Shown here piece by piece: positions 9,042-16,932 of a DNA stretch of 64,000 nt (position 1 is the first letter of the stretch; every line of letters starts with the position of its first letter). Where the stretch lies: contig OZ241182.1 in assembly GCA_965199595.1 (NCBI GenBank), positions 1,364,001 to 1,428,000 of the forward strand. The letters run 5' to 3'. The translations under genes were made by a program, and so were the position numbers. Below the pieces are notes generated by a model. It was not told the origin of the DNA. It worked only from the letters and a program-made list of their open reading frames with translations, and did no database searches. The DNA is from JBBROS01 sp965199595. Lineage in GTDB: Bacteria; Pseudomonadota; Alphaproteobacteria; Acetobacterales; Acetobacteraceae.

Positions 9042-9842
9042 TCAACGCAGGCCGTGGGTGCCGTCCAGGCCCAGCACCCGCTGCAGCACGGCAATCAGCG
9101 CGAAGGCGAACACGATCAGCACGGTGGAGACGCAGGCGATCATCGGGTCCACCGCGAAGTCGATATAGGTGTAGATGCGGACCGGCAGCGGCATCACGTC
9201 CGGCCCGGCCAGAAAGATCGAGATGGTCGCCTGGTCGAACGAGGTGATGAACACGAAGATGACCGCCGCCATGATGGACGGTGCGATGGCGGGCAGCACC
9301 ACCCGCACCAGCCGCCGCCATGGCCCGGCGCCCAGGCTCTCCGCCGCCGCCTCCAGATCGGGGTCGAGCCCCGCCAGCCCGGCGCCCACGGTGCGGATCA
9401 CGTAGGGGATGGTGATGAGCACATGCCCGATCAGCAGGCCGGCGAGTGAGGCATCGAGGTCGATCAGATAATAGAACTGCAGCAGCGCCACCCCGGTGAC
9501 GATGGCGGGCAGCACCAGCGGCGACATCAGGAAGCCGCGGAACGCCCGGGACCCGGTGCCGCCCCAGGTGCCGCCATGCCGGTGCAGGCCCACCACCGCG
9601 GAGAGGCCGAGCGCCATGGCCACCCCGCAGCACAGCGCGGCGAGGCCGAGGCTGATGAGGAAGGCGCGCAGGAAGTCCGGCCGATGCAGCAGCTGCTCGT
9701 ACCAGCGCCAGGTGAAGCCCACGGGCGGGAAGGCGACGAAGGGCGATTCGGTGAAGGAGCCGCCGATGATGACGACCAGCGGGCCCAGGATGAACAGCAC
9801 CACCAGCCAGGCCAGGGCGCCCAGAGCGCGATCCAGCATCAT
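9042..9842 (-). CDS. ABC transporter permease, PotC-like
   Basis: A 266-residue inner-membrane permease with about six transmembrane helices. It carries the EAA cytoplasmic loop as EAAAESLGAGPWRRLVRVVLP, the contact site for the ATPase. The order within the pair (PotB-like first, PotC-like second) and the 4-bp overlap at 9839-9842 are standard for spermidine/putrescine-type importers. It works with the upstream permease and probably with the binding protein at 8006. Confidence 0.87.
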   Translation of the reverse strand: MMLDRALGALAWLVVLFILGPLVVIIGGSFTESPFVAFPPVGFTWRWYEQLLHRPDFLRAFLISLGLAALCCGVAMALGLSAVVGLHRHGGTWGGTGSRAFRGFLMSPLVLPAIVTGVALLQFYYLIDLDASLAGLLIGHVLITIPYVIRTVGAGLAGLDPDLEAAAESLGAGPWRRLVRVVLPAIAPSIMAAVIFVFITSFDQATISIFLAGPDVMPLPVRIYTYIDFAVDPMIACVSTVLIVFAFALIAVLQRVLGLDGTHGLR

Positions 9843-10678
9843 GCCGTCCGGAACAGCCGGCCGTGCAGCGCGATCACGCCGACGTTGATCAGCAGCAGCA
9901 CCATGACCAGCGTGGCGCCCATGGGCCAGTTGGCGGCGAAGGTGAACTTCTCATAGATCAGCGTGCCCAGGGTGGAGACACGGTTGCCGCCCAGCAGCGA
10001 CGGCGTGATGAAGGCGCTGATGGCGAAGGTGAACACCAGCAGCGACCCGGCCCCCACGCCGGGCCAGGAAAGCGGCACCACCACGCGGCGCAGGATCTTG
10101 GCGCGGGAGGCGCCAAGGCTGGTGGCGGCGTCGATGAGCGCCGGGTCGATGGCTTCGAGCGCGCCGAGCAGGCTGAGGATCATGAGCGGCAGGCAGATGT
10201 GCACGAGGCCGAGCGTGACCGAGAGCATGGTGCCGCCCAGCGGCAGCGGCGCGCCGATCAGCCCCAGCCGTTGCAGCCCGGTGTTCAGCACGCCGTGGTC
10301 GCCCAGCAGCACCAGCCAGGCGTAGGAGCGCACCACCAGGTTGATGAGCAGCGGCGACACCGTGACGGCGAGCAGCACCCGCTTCAGCCCCGGCCCGGCC
10401 CGCACGATGCGCAACGCCAGCGGATAGCCGAGCCCGAGCGACACCAGCGTCACCACCAGGCCGAGGCCCAGGGTGCGCGCGACGAGGCCGAGGTAGAACG
10501 GGTCCGTCAGCACCGCAAGGTAGTTGGCGGCCGTGACCTCCGGCAGGTACAGGCGCGTGGTGCTGAACCGGAAGATGCTCAGCCGCAGCACCAGGGCGTA
10601 GGGCACCACCAGGAACACCAGGTAGAACACACTGACCGGGGCCACATACAGCAGCAGCGCGACGCGGCGCGGCATCAT
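9839..10678 (-). CDS. ABC transporter permease, PotB-like
   Basis: A 279-residue inner-membrane permease with a long first helix and six hydrophobic segments. The EAA loop reads DAATSLGASRAKILRRVVVP, which couples to an ATPase. It is the first gene of a two-gene minus-strand unit with the PotC-like permease and is divergent from the peptidase T gene at 10787. The cognate ATPase is not in this cluster and must be encoded elsewhere or be shared. Confidence 0.87.
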   Translation of the reverse strand: MMPRRVALLLYVAPVSVFYLVFLVVPYALVLRLSIFRFSTTRLYLPEVTAANYLAVLTDPFYLGLVARTLGLGLVVTLVSLGLGYPLALRIVRAGPGLKRVLLAVTVSPLLINLVVRSYAWLVLLGDHGVLNTGLQRLGLIGAPLPLGGTMLSVTLGLVHICLPLMILSLLGALEAIDPALIDAATSLGASRAKILRRVVVPLSWPGVGAGSLLVFTFAISAFITPSLLGGNRVSTLGTLIYEKFTFAANWPMGATLVMVLLLINVGVIALHGRLFRTA

Positions 10679-10786
10679 GCGGGGTTTGGTTCGGGGTAGG
10701 GCATCGCAGCCATTTGGGCCTGTTCAACGCCGCGGACACCGGGGCACATTGCGCCGACCCCAACCGCCGCGATCTGGACCGAGCGT

Positions 10787-12055
10787 ATGACCATCGAGCA
10801 GCAGCTTGTCGACCGCTTCTTCCGCTATGCCGCCGTGACCAGCCAGAGCGATGCGCGCGCAGCGGTGCTGCCGAGCACGCCGGGCCAGCGTGTGCTGGCG
10901 GAGCTGCTGGCGGCGGAGCTGTCGGCGCTGGGGCTGGCCGACGTGCATCTGGCGGAGAATGCGGTGGTGACGGCGCGTCTGCCGGGCACGGTGGCGGGGG
11001 CGCCGAGCATCGGGTTCGTGGCGCATCTGGACACCGTCGATGTGGGGCTGTGCCCGGATATCCGGCCGCAGCGGTTGCCGTTCGAGGGGGAGGACCTGCG
11101 GCTGAATGCGGCGGAGGATATCTGGCTGCGGGTCGCCGAGCACCCCGAAATCCTGCCGTATCGCGGGCAGGACATCCTGTTCAGCGACGGCACCAGCGTG
11201 CTGGGCGCCGACAACAAGGCGGCCATCGCGATCCTGATGACGCTGCTGGCCGAGCTGCGCGCCAGGCCGGCGGCGCATGGCGACATCCTGGTGGCGTTCG
11301 TGCCCGACGAGGAGATCGGCCTGCGCGGCGCCAAGGCCATGGACCTGGCCCGGTTCCCCGCCGCCTTCGCCTACACCATCGATTCCTGCGAGCGGGGGGA
11401 GCTGGTGTTCGAGACGTTCAATGCGGCGACCGTCCATTTCGAGATCGTCGGCGTGCCGGCGCATCCCATGTCCGCCAAGGGCCGGCTGGTGAACCCGGTG
11501 CTGCTGGCGGCCGAGCTGATGGCCGGGTTCGACCCGATGCAGACGCCGGAGCATACCGACGGCCGCGACGGCTATTGGTGGTTCACGCAGATCCAGGGCG
11601 GGCCGGGCGTGGCGCGGCTGGAGATGCATATCCGTGACTTCGACCAGGACGGGTTCGCCCGGCGCAAGCGGGTGGTGGCCGAGATGGTCGAACGGCTGCA
11701 AGCACGGCATCCGGCCGCGGGGATCACCTGCGAGATCGTCGACAGCTATCGCAACATCGACTCCGCCCTTGGTGCGGACCGCCAGTCTGTGGCGCTGCTG
11801 TTCCAGGCGATGCAGGAACTGCAGATCACGCCGAAGGTGCTGGCGATGCGGGGCGGCACGGATGGCGCGGCGCTGTCCGCCCGCGGGCTTCCGACGCCGA
11901 ACTATTTCACCGGGGCACATAATTTCCACTCGCGGTTCGAGTTTCTGCCGGTGCGGTCGTTCCTCGATTCCTACAATGTCACCCGGCTGCTGTGCGAACT
12001 CGCGGCGTCAGGACCGCCCCCCCTGGCTCCGGCACGGCCTTCACCGGAGAGATGA
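10787..12055 (+). CDS. pepT: Peptidase T (tripeptide aminopeptidase)
   Basis: The 422-residue protein is a zinc M20B peptidase that removes the N-terminal residue from tripeptides in the cytoplasm. Metal and catalytic features are in order: HLDTVD at residues 80-85, GADNKAA near 140, PDEEIGLRGAKAMD near 170, the YTIDSCERGE segment, and the C-terminal MRGGTDGAALS and NYFTGAHNFHS. Length and layout match E. coli PepT closely. It is monocistronic here, with the decayed epimerase gene downstream. Confidence 0.92.
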   Translation: MTIEQQLVDRFFRYAAVTSQSDARAAVLPSTPGQRVLAELLAAELSALGLADVHLAENAVVTARLPGTVAGAPSIGFVAHLDTVDVGLCPDIRPQRLPFEGEDLRLNAAEDIWLRVAEHPEILPYRGQDILFSDGTSVLGADNKAAIAILMTLLAELRARPAAHGDILVAFVPDEEIGLRGAKAMDLARFPAAFAYTIDSCERGELVFETFNAATVHFEIVGVPAHPMSAKGRLVNPVLLAAELMAGFDPMQTPEHTDGRDGYWWFTQIQGGPGVARLEMHIRDFDQDGFARRKRVVAEMVERLQARHPAAGITCEIVDSYRNIDSALGADRQSVALLFQAMQELQITPKVLAMRGGTDGAALSARGLPTPNYFTGAHNFHSRFEFLPVRSFLDSYNVTRLLCELAASGPPPLAPARPSPER

Positions 12056-12151
12056 CGTTACGATAGCAGTCCTCTCGGATCGTCGTGGGCGGCATCGATC
12101 CGCTCGCCCAAGCCGGAGCTGGGCTCGTCCAGCCAGGCAGAGGAGGTGATT

Positions 12152-12715
12152 ATGCGTGTATTCCTGACCGGCGCGAATGGCTGGATCCCACTGGTGCCGG
12201 CTTCACCGAAGACGCCAGGCCGCCGGTAATCCCTGCCTTTCCCCGCGCTTCCGGTTAGACCGCCTTTGCCATCGCCGGGCGGGGTGTCCGCGCCTCGGTG
12301 GTCCGCAACCCCCGCTCGGTGCACGGGCAGGGAGAGACGCATGGCTTCGTGCCCATGCTCGCCAAGGTGGCGCGCAAGAAGGGCGTCTCCGCCTGGGTGG
12401 GCGATGGCCGGAACCTGTGGCCCACGGTGCATCGCCTGGACTCGGCGCGCCTGTACCGGCTCGCGCTGGAGAGCGGTGAGCGGGGCGTTCCACGAGATCG
12501 GCGAGCAGGGCATACCCTACCGGCATATCGCCGAGGCGATCGGCCGGCAGCGGGGCCTTCCCGCCAGGTCGCTCAAGCCCGGGGAGGCCGAAGCGCATTT
12601 CGGGCCGCTCGCGGTCTGGGTCGCGGGTAACCGTCCCGCCTCAAGCGATCAGACCCGCGCGGCGCTCGGATGGGCACCGCAGGAGGTCGGCCTGATCGAC
12701 CGCATTGGCCTGTAG
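12152..12715 (+). pseudogene. NAD-dependent epimerase/dehydratase (extended SDR), decayed
   Basis: A strong ribosome site (AGGAGGTGATT) precedes ATG 12152 and a proper Rossmann start MRVFLTGANGW, but after about 25 residues the frame meets TAA. Family-like sequence then continues in other frames: FTEDARPPVIPAFPRAS, an in-frame TAG, then AIAGRGVRASVVR, GVSAWVGDGRNLWP, VHRLDSARLYRLALESGE, a further frame change, and GIPYRHIAEAIGRQRGLP to the stop at 12715. The middle of the protein (about residues 13-120) is deleted. The gene was an NAD(P)-binding epimerase relative and cannot make a functional product now. Confidence 0.8.
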
Positions 12716-12756
12716 CCCGGCAAGGGGTTGGCGCCGGATTGGGCGTTGGGTGGCCT

Positions 12757-12842
12757 ACCGCTCTTCTGCGGGGCTGCGTTAGGCGGATCGGCGACCGGTC
12801 ACCCGGCTTCGCATCCGGTCCTCGCCTGATAAGAAGAGCGGT
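12757..12842. repeat. 86-bp element bounded by an 11-bp perfect inverted repeat
   Basis: ACCGCTCTTCT at 12757-12767 is the exact reverse complement of AGAAGAGCGGT at 12832-12842, with 64 bp between. It lies in the 196-bp gap between the epimerase pseudogene and the NmrA-type gene, next to a zone of transposase fragments, so it could be the ends of a small decayed mobile element. No coding sequence was seen in the gap. A chance repeat or a terminator arm is possible. Confidence 0.4.
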
Positions 12843-12911
12843 GATCCCAGGCTTGTCGCTGATCGTGATATCCGAGTTGTGCAGGCCGGACGAAGGAGCA
12901 GCCGAGCCGGG

Positions 12912-13769
12912 TCAATCCGGCTTGAACGCGCTGGCATAGTCGCGCGCGAAATCGTCGAACGCGCGTGGCGCTCGGCCGGTCGCATCGCGTATGCCGGTCG
13001 CGATCACCGCCGCCTCACCTCGGCGATAGTGCGCATAATCCTCGATCAGGCCATCGATCTGCCAGTCGGGCATCTTCAACGCTGCCATCGCGTGGCGCAT
13101 GTCGTCCTCGCTCGCGTCGGCAAAGGCAATCGGACGGCCGGTCGCGGCAGAAAGTTTCGCCGCCATGTCGGCGTGGGTAAGCGCCTCGGGGCCGGTCAGG
13201 GTGTAGGTCCGGCCTGCGTGGCCATCCTCCGTAAGCGCCGCGGCCGCGACCGCGGCATTGTCCCGCACGTCCACTACGCTGACCCGGGCATCGCCGATCG
13301 GAGCGGCGATCATGCCTTTGTCCCGGATCATGCCGGCGAACTGGAGCATGCCTTGCATGAAAAGGTTTGGTCGCAGAAACGTCCAGTCCATGCCTGAATC
13401 CCGGATCGCCTGCTCCGCGGCCGCGTGATAGCGCAGGAAGCGCACGGGTGAGTCCGGGCTGGCGGCGAACTGCGACAGCTTGACGACGTGGCGCACGCCC
13501 GCGCGTCGCGCCGCCTGGACGAACCGCAATTGCTGCGCTTCCGCATGCTCGGTCGAGGGCGTGAGCAGGAACGCCCGTTCGATGCCGACAAGTGCGCTGG
13601 CCAGTGACGTGTCATCGTCGAAGTTGCCCACGACAGCCGTGACCCCATGAGGCAGGTCGCGAGCCTTGTCCGCAGATCTCATCATGGCCTTGGCCGACAC
13701 GCCTCGCTCGGAGAGCGCCTTGAGGACTTCTTGCCCATTGGCGCCGCTCGCGCCCGTGACCAGGATCAT
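12912..13769 (-). CDS. NmrA-like NAD(P)-binding reductase
   Basis: A 285-residue atypical short-chain dehydrogenase of the NmrA/quinone-reductase-2 type. It begins MILVTGASGANGQEVLKAL (glycine motif TGASGANG) and has RHVVKLSQF, WTFLRPNLFMQ and VDVRDNAAVAAAAL in the usual order. These proteins use NAD(P)H to reduce quinones or act as redox sensors; which applies here is not clear. The frame is intact, unlike its neighbours: it is flanked by the epimerase remnant on one side and IS fragments on the other. Confidence 0.85.
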   Translation of the reverse strand: MILVTGASGANGQEVLKALSERGVSAKAMMRSADKARDLPHGVTAVVGNFDDDTSLASALVGIERAFLLTPSTEHAEAQQLRFVQAARRAGVRHVVKLSQFAASPDSPVRFLRYHAAAEQAIRDSGMDWTFLRPNLFMQGMLQFAGMIRDKGMIAAPIGDARVSVVDVRDNAAVAAAALTEDGHAGRTYTLTGPEALTHADMAAKLSAATGRPIAFADASEDDMRHAMAALKMPDWQIDGLIEDYAHYRRGEAAVIATGIRDATGRAPRAFDDFARDYASAFKPD

Positions 13770-13848
13770 GCAACCTCCTTCAACATGTGACGTAAAAAGC
13801 GATCGGTCATGGCAGCCTTCCCACCCTGCTCGAATGGGCGTTGCAGGT

Positions 13849-14560
13849 TCAGTGATTGGCGGTGAATGAAGTGCTTGGGCTTGGTGTTCCGGATCCAGCG
13901 TTAGCCTTCGACGGCCGCGGGTGCGGTCTTTGGGGTGAACCGCCTGTCAGCAAACGATACTCCGGCGGCGTTCGATGGCCAAGGGCCATGTGAGGCCGGC
14001 TCTTGTCGTAGTCCCGCCGCCAGGCCTCGATCATGCTTCGTGCTTCGGCCATTGTTTCGACCCAGTGCAGGTTCAGGCATTCGTCTCGCAGGGAGCCGTT
14101 GGATGTTTCGATAAAGGCGTTGTCGGTCGGTTTGCCGGGTTGCGAGAAATCGATCCGCACCTTGCACCGGTAACCCTCGTCCTGCCATTCCATCCGGCTA
14201 CGCCGGACGGAACGTTTGGCAGGCCTCGCCCACTGATCGACCAGATGGCCGGTGAACTCCGATCCGTTTTGGCAAGCAGGTGACGCGGCGCGCCACGCTG
14301 TGCCACGAGGCGGTTCAGCACTTTCACCGCGGGCTCGGCCTTGAGCCGCTGGCCCACCTCGATGTCCAGACCCTCGCGGCTGGACACATCGATCACCATC
14401 AGCGCCCGGAACTTGGTGCCGCCGCTGACCTGGTCGTGGATGAAGTCCAGGCTTCAGACCTCGTTCGGGCGTGTCGGCATGCAGCGCGCCGCACGACCGT
14501 CTTGCGCCGTCGCGGCCGCTTGCTGCGCAGGGCGCCGTCAGCGGCCGCCTGCACCACCAC
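13849..14560 (-). pseudogene. IS3 family transposase remnant (IS407/IS51-like orfB)
   Basis: Reading the minus strand from about 14560, pieces of one IS3-type DDE transposase appear in changing frames. First comes a basic stretch (LRSKRPRRRKTVVRR), then RPNEV followed by a TGA stop where the family has Trp (EVWSLDF), then SLDFIHDQVSGGTKF, MVIDVSSREGLDIEVG and PRHLLAKTD. A frame change leads to NGSEFTGHLVDQW, then PGKPTDNAFIETSNGSLRDE (with the last catalytic Glu) and RPHMALGHRTPPEY. The internal stop and frame changes make it inactive. Terminal inverted repeats could not be defined. Confidence 0.8.
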
Positions 14561-14580
14561 CTGGGACACGATCGCAGGCG

Positions 14581-14871
14581 AGGAGCCAGAAGCTGGTGGC
14601 GGATCTGCGCACCTGGGTCCAAGCCAAGGCAGCAACACTGCCCGCTCGGGGTCCCGTGGCCCAGGCGCTCTGCTACGCGCTGAAGCACTGGGCGCTGAAG
14701 CACCGGGCGCTGAAGCACTGGAACGGGCTGGATCGGTTTTCGCATGACGGCCGCATTGAACTGGACACCGACACAGTGGAGTGCGCCATGCGCCCGGTGG
14801 CGCTGTCCAGGACGAACGCGCTGTTCGCGGGCAGCGACGAGGGAGCCAACAATTGGGCGAAGCTGGCCTAA
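14581..14871 (+). pseudogene. IS66 family transposase (TnpC) C-terminal fragment
   Basis: This stretch encodes the C-terminal end of an IS66 TnpC. It has VADLRTWVQAKAATLP, YALKHW, then DRFSHDGRIELDTDTVECAM and RPVALSRTNALFAGSDEGA, which is the well-known IS66 tail (normally DNNAAERALR-PVALGRKNWLFAGSD). No N-terminal DDE core is present and the frame ends at TAA 14871 shortly after the conserved tail, so it is a remnant. It abuts the opposite-strand IS3 remnant, suggesting one element landed in or beside the other. Confidence 0.75.
14677..14721 (+). repeat. 15-bp tandem repeat, three copies, in the IS66 remnant
   Basis: Three consecutive copies of GCGCTGAAGCACTGG (14677-14691, 14692-14706 with one T-to-C change, 14707-14721) add in-frame ALKHW/ALKHR/ALKHW units to the decayed IS66 fragment. 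Intact IS66 proteins have a single copy of this segment. Slippage in an unselected sequence is the likely cause. Confidence 0.85.
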
Positions 14872-14976
14872 GGTTTCAGCGACGCAGTCGATGGAATAGC
14901 CAGCGTAGGGGTCGATTGCATCCCTGGTCGAGACCTGCAGGTTGAACGGCGTCGAGCCTCAGTCTGTTGCATACGG

Positions 14977-15115
14977 TGCAACACCGAAGCCATGGGCCTG
15001 CACCTGGCCGAGATCAGCGCTCGCGTAACGCCGGGCAAGCACTGCGCGCTGCTGGTGGATCAGGCCCCGGCGGCACATCTCGGAGCGGCTGTTCATGCCG
15101 CCCAACGTCACCATG
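14977..15115 (+). pseudogene. IS630 family transposase fragment
   Basis: The plus strand reads CNTEAMGLHLAEISARVTPG then KHCALLVDQA, matching the last third of IS630-type transposases (family pattern: CNTEAM..HL.EI, ...HAVLLLDQAGWH). After VDQA a frame change gives HISERLFMPPNVTM, corresponding to the family LVVPPNITLL. Everything before and after is missing. The 14872-14976 and 15116-15245 flanks hold nothing I recognise. Confidence 0.65.
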
Positions 15116-15245
15116 TAGCTGGAGAGAACTTGTGAGCAGGGCGGTCGGCCACTTCGATCAGTGGCGCATTGAGGCCCGTCTGAGTCAGTAGCGGTGTCAG
15201 GTGTACCGGCTGGATATCCTGGCCGCACAGTGCACCTGAAGCCGG

Positions 15246-15422
15246 TTACCTGGTGTTCTCGCCTGCTTCGGGCGCGACCGTCTCAACGTTTTCAGCACCG
15301 GCCCGGGTGCCCCCGACCTTGTCAGCCCCGCCTGCGTCAGGAGCTCCGGGACGCTTGTGATTACCGGTATTCTGCTGTCCGTCAGTATGCTCGATGGTCT
15401 CTTCGGTGTGCTTCTGCTGCAT
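15246..15422 (-). CDS. Small hydrophilic protein (58 residues)
   Basis: A short frame from ATG 15422 to TAA 15246 with a strong ribosome site (CAGGAGGACACC) directly before the start. The product (MQQKHTEETIEHTDGQQN...) is rich in Glu, Gly, Thr, Asn and His, has no hydrophobic segment and is probably disordered. It lies 51 bp downstream of fliP on the same strand and could be the last gene of the fliO-fliP unit, or independent. No family recognised. The ribosome site and clean composition support it as real. Confidence 0.5.
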   Translation of the reverse strand: MQQKHTEETIEHTDGQQNTGNHKRPGAPDAGGADKVGGTRAGAENVETVAPEAGENTR

Positions 15423-15473
15423 GGTGTCCTCCTGGTCTGCTGCATTAACGTGACGGTGCTCGCCGGGTTCTTT

Positions 15474-16232
15474 TCAGGATGGCAGGAAACCCTGAACGAG
15501 ACTGCCGGACACCAGGTGCCACCCGTCAACCAGGACGAAGAAGATCAGCTTGAACGGCAGGGACACGGCATTAGGTGGCAACATCATCATGCCAAGCGAC
15601 ATCAGCACGCTGCCGACCACGAGATCGATCACCAGAAAGGGCAGGTAAAGGAGGAACCCCATCTCAAATGCCCGACGCATCTCGCCGATCATGAATGCCG
15701 GTACCAGAGCCCGCCACGACGCCTGGTGCGGGGTTTCTGCCGCTGGTAGCCCGGCCAAGTCCTGAAACAACTGAAGGTCCGTCCCTCTCACGTTACCGGA
15801 CATGAACCGGTGAAACGGCTCCGCCGCAAGGCGGATGCCTTCCATCTCGGTCACCGCGCCGTTTGACATCGGCAGGATCCCGGTCGACCAGGATTGTTCA
15901 AGCGTCGGCTGCATGACGAAGAAGCTCAAGAACAGCGCCAGCCCGATCAGCACCGTGTTGGGTGGTGTGCCCTGCGCCCCGATGGCCGTGCGGAGCAGGG
16001 AAAGCACGATGACGATCCGGGTGAACGACGTCACCATGACCAGCAGGCTTGGTGCCAGGGACAATGCGGTGATCAACGCGGTGATCTGCACCAGGCGCCC
16101 CGTCGCGCCCGACTGCCCGGCGGCTCCCAAGTCAATCGAGACAGACTGGGCGTGCGCCAAGCTCGGCAACAACAGCACGAAGCCGATCAACAGGAGATGC
16201 GCCACCACGAGCGGCAGCATGTGCCGTCTCAT
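15474..16232 (-). CDS. fliP: Flagellar type III export apparatus protein FliP
   Basis: The 252-residue protein is the core export-gate component FliP. It has a cleavable signal peptide (LLLPSLAHAQS near residue 30), then the family hallmarks SFTRIVIVLSLLRTAIG, TPPNTVLIGLALFLSFFVM, FMIGEMRRAFEMGFLLYLPFLVIDLVV and MMLPPNAVSLPFKLIFFVLVDGW. FliP, FliQ and FliR form the pore of the flagellar secretion gate. Its start overlaps the fliO stop by 4 bp. Confidence 0.95.
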   Translation of the reverse strand: MRRHMLPLVVAHLLLIGFVLLLPSLAHAQSVSIDLGAAGQSGATGRLVQITALITALSLAPSLLVMVTSFTRIVIVLSLLRTAIGAQGTPPNTVLIGLALFLSFFVMQPTLEQSWSTGILPMSNGAVTEMEGIRLAAEPFHRFMSGNVRGTDLQLFQDLAGLPAAETPHQASWRALVPAFMIGEMRRAFEMGFLLYLPFLVIDLVVGSVLMSLGMMMLPPNAVSLPFKLIFFVLVDGWHLVSGSLVQGFLPS

Positions 16233-16516
16233 GACGCGGCCCGGTTCATGGAGACCGGCAGCCAGCCGACCACCAGGTCCGTGGCTCCTCCCGTCAATAG
16301 AACGAAGTCGCGCCCGTCACATCGGACGACGTGGAGGCGTCTGAGGCGATCAAGGGTGAGCGTCTCCTGCACCGTAAGCCGCTCGGCGCCGAGCGATCCG
16401 CGCATCCGCCGAACGAGCCCGGCCGATCGAGCTCCCTTGGCTGCAATGAGAACAAGGCCGATGACGACAGCGAGTGCTGCCAGGACTGTTGGTAAGCCGG
16501 TGATTGTGAACGGCAT
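16229..16516 (-). CDS. fliO: FliO-like flagellar export assembly protein
   Basis: A 95-residue protein with one N-terminal membrane helix (PTVLAALAVVIGLVLIAA) and a short cytoplasmic domain ending TGGATDLVVGWLPV, the size and pattern of FliO, which assists FliP complex assembly. Position immediately before fliP with a 4-bp overlap is the strongest support, because FliO is poorly conserved. The chosen ATG at 16516 removes a 15-residue extension without family character. Confidence 0.75.
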   Translation of the reverse strand: MPFTITGLPTVLAALAVVIGLVLIAAKGARSAGLVRRMRGSLGAERLTVQETLTLDRLRRLHVVRCDGRDFVLLTGGATDLVVGWLPVSMNRAAS

Positions 16517-16541
16517 GATACGGCCTTTTGCCGGTGATTGA

Positions 16542-16814
16542 TCAAGACGCCTGCTTTGCAAGCGTGTTCGTAAGCATGGATATTCGTGTGTTCAGATCGT
16601 CGAGTGCTTGGCGCATTCCGGTTGCTTCATCAGGGGACAGATCCAGGACTTGCGCGCAAAGTACGCCGGTTGCGCCCTCAAGCCCGTCCAGGTCGATCTC
16701 CCGCCCCAACGATGCCAGGCCCTGCGCAACAGCCACGGTGGTACGGACGCGCTGGAGCGCATCGACAACGAAGCGTTTCTGCGTCTGCGTTTCGCCGAGT
16801 CCGAAGATCGTCAT
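16542..16814 (-). CDS. Hypothetical protein of the flagellar cluster
   Basis: A 90-residue hydrophilic, probably helical protein (MTIFGLGETQTQKRFVVDAL... ending TNTLAKQAS) with no membrane segment. It is the first gene of the minus-strand unit with fliO and fliP, 25 bp upstream of fliO, and divergent from flgB. Repeated Leu/Val/Ala spacing suggests a coiled helix, as expected of a small chaperone or regulator, but no family is recognised. The conserved-looking context makes a flagellar role likely. Confidence 0.6.
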   Translation of the reverse strand: MTIFGLGETQTQKRFVVDALQRVRTTVAVAQGLASLGREIDLDGLEGATGVLCAQVLDLSPDEATGMRQALDDLNTRISMLTNTLAKQAS

Positions 16815-16833
16815 GGCATGAATGTGCCGAGGG

Positions 16834-16890
16834 AAGGTTAACGAATGACTTACGAGTATTCGCGACCGCTCGAAGGATCTTATTAACCTT
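16834..16890. promoter_or_regulatory. Divergent flagellar promoter region with TTAACCTT inverted repeat
   Basis: Between the divergent starts at 16814 and 16933 lies AAGGTTAA (16834-16841) and its exact reverse complement TTAACCTT (16883-16890). These resemble half-sites of the alphaproteobacterial cell-cycle regulator CtrA (TTAACCAT-type; TTAA-N7-TTAA). A TTAAC...GCCGATG pair further on (16883-16910) also loosely resembles a sigma-28 promoter with a spacing about one base too long. Both are inferred from motif resemblance. Confidence 0.35.
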
Positions 16891-16932
16891 TGGGGTCCAG
16901 GCTGCCGATGTCGTCAGAAAACGGAGGGCATC

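Noticed and set aside
14880..14960. Minus-strand frame with NLQVSTRDAIDPYAGYSID near the IS fragments
   Set aside because: It is too short to place in a family, has no start, and lies between two transposase fragments; it may be another remnant but cannot be supported.
16883..16910. Sigma-28 promoter for flgB
   Set aside because: The -35 and -10 resemblance is partial and the spacing is off by about one base; only the inverted repeat is reported with low confidence.
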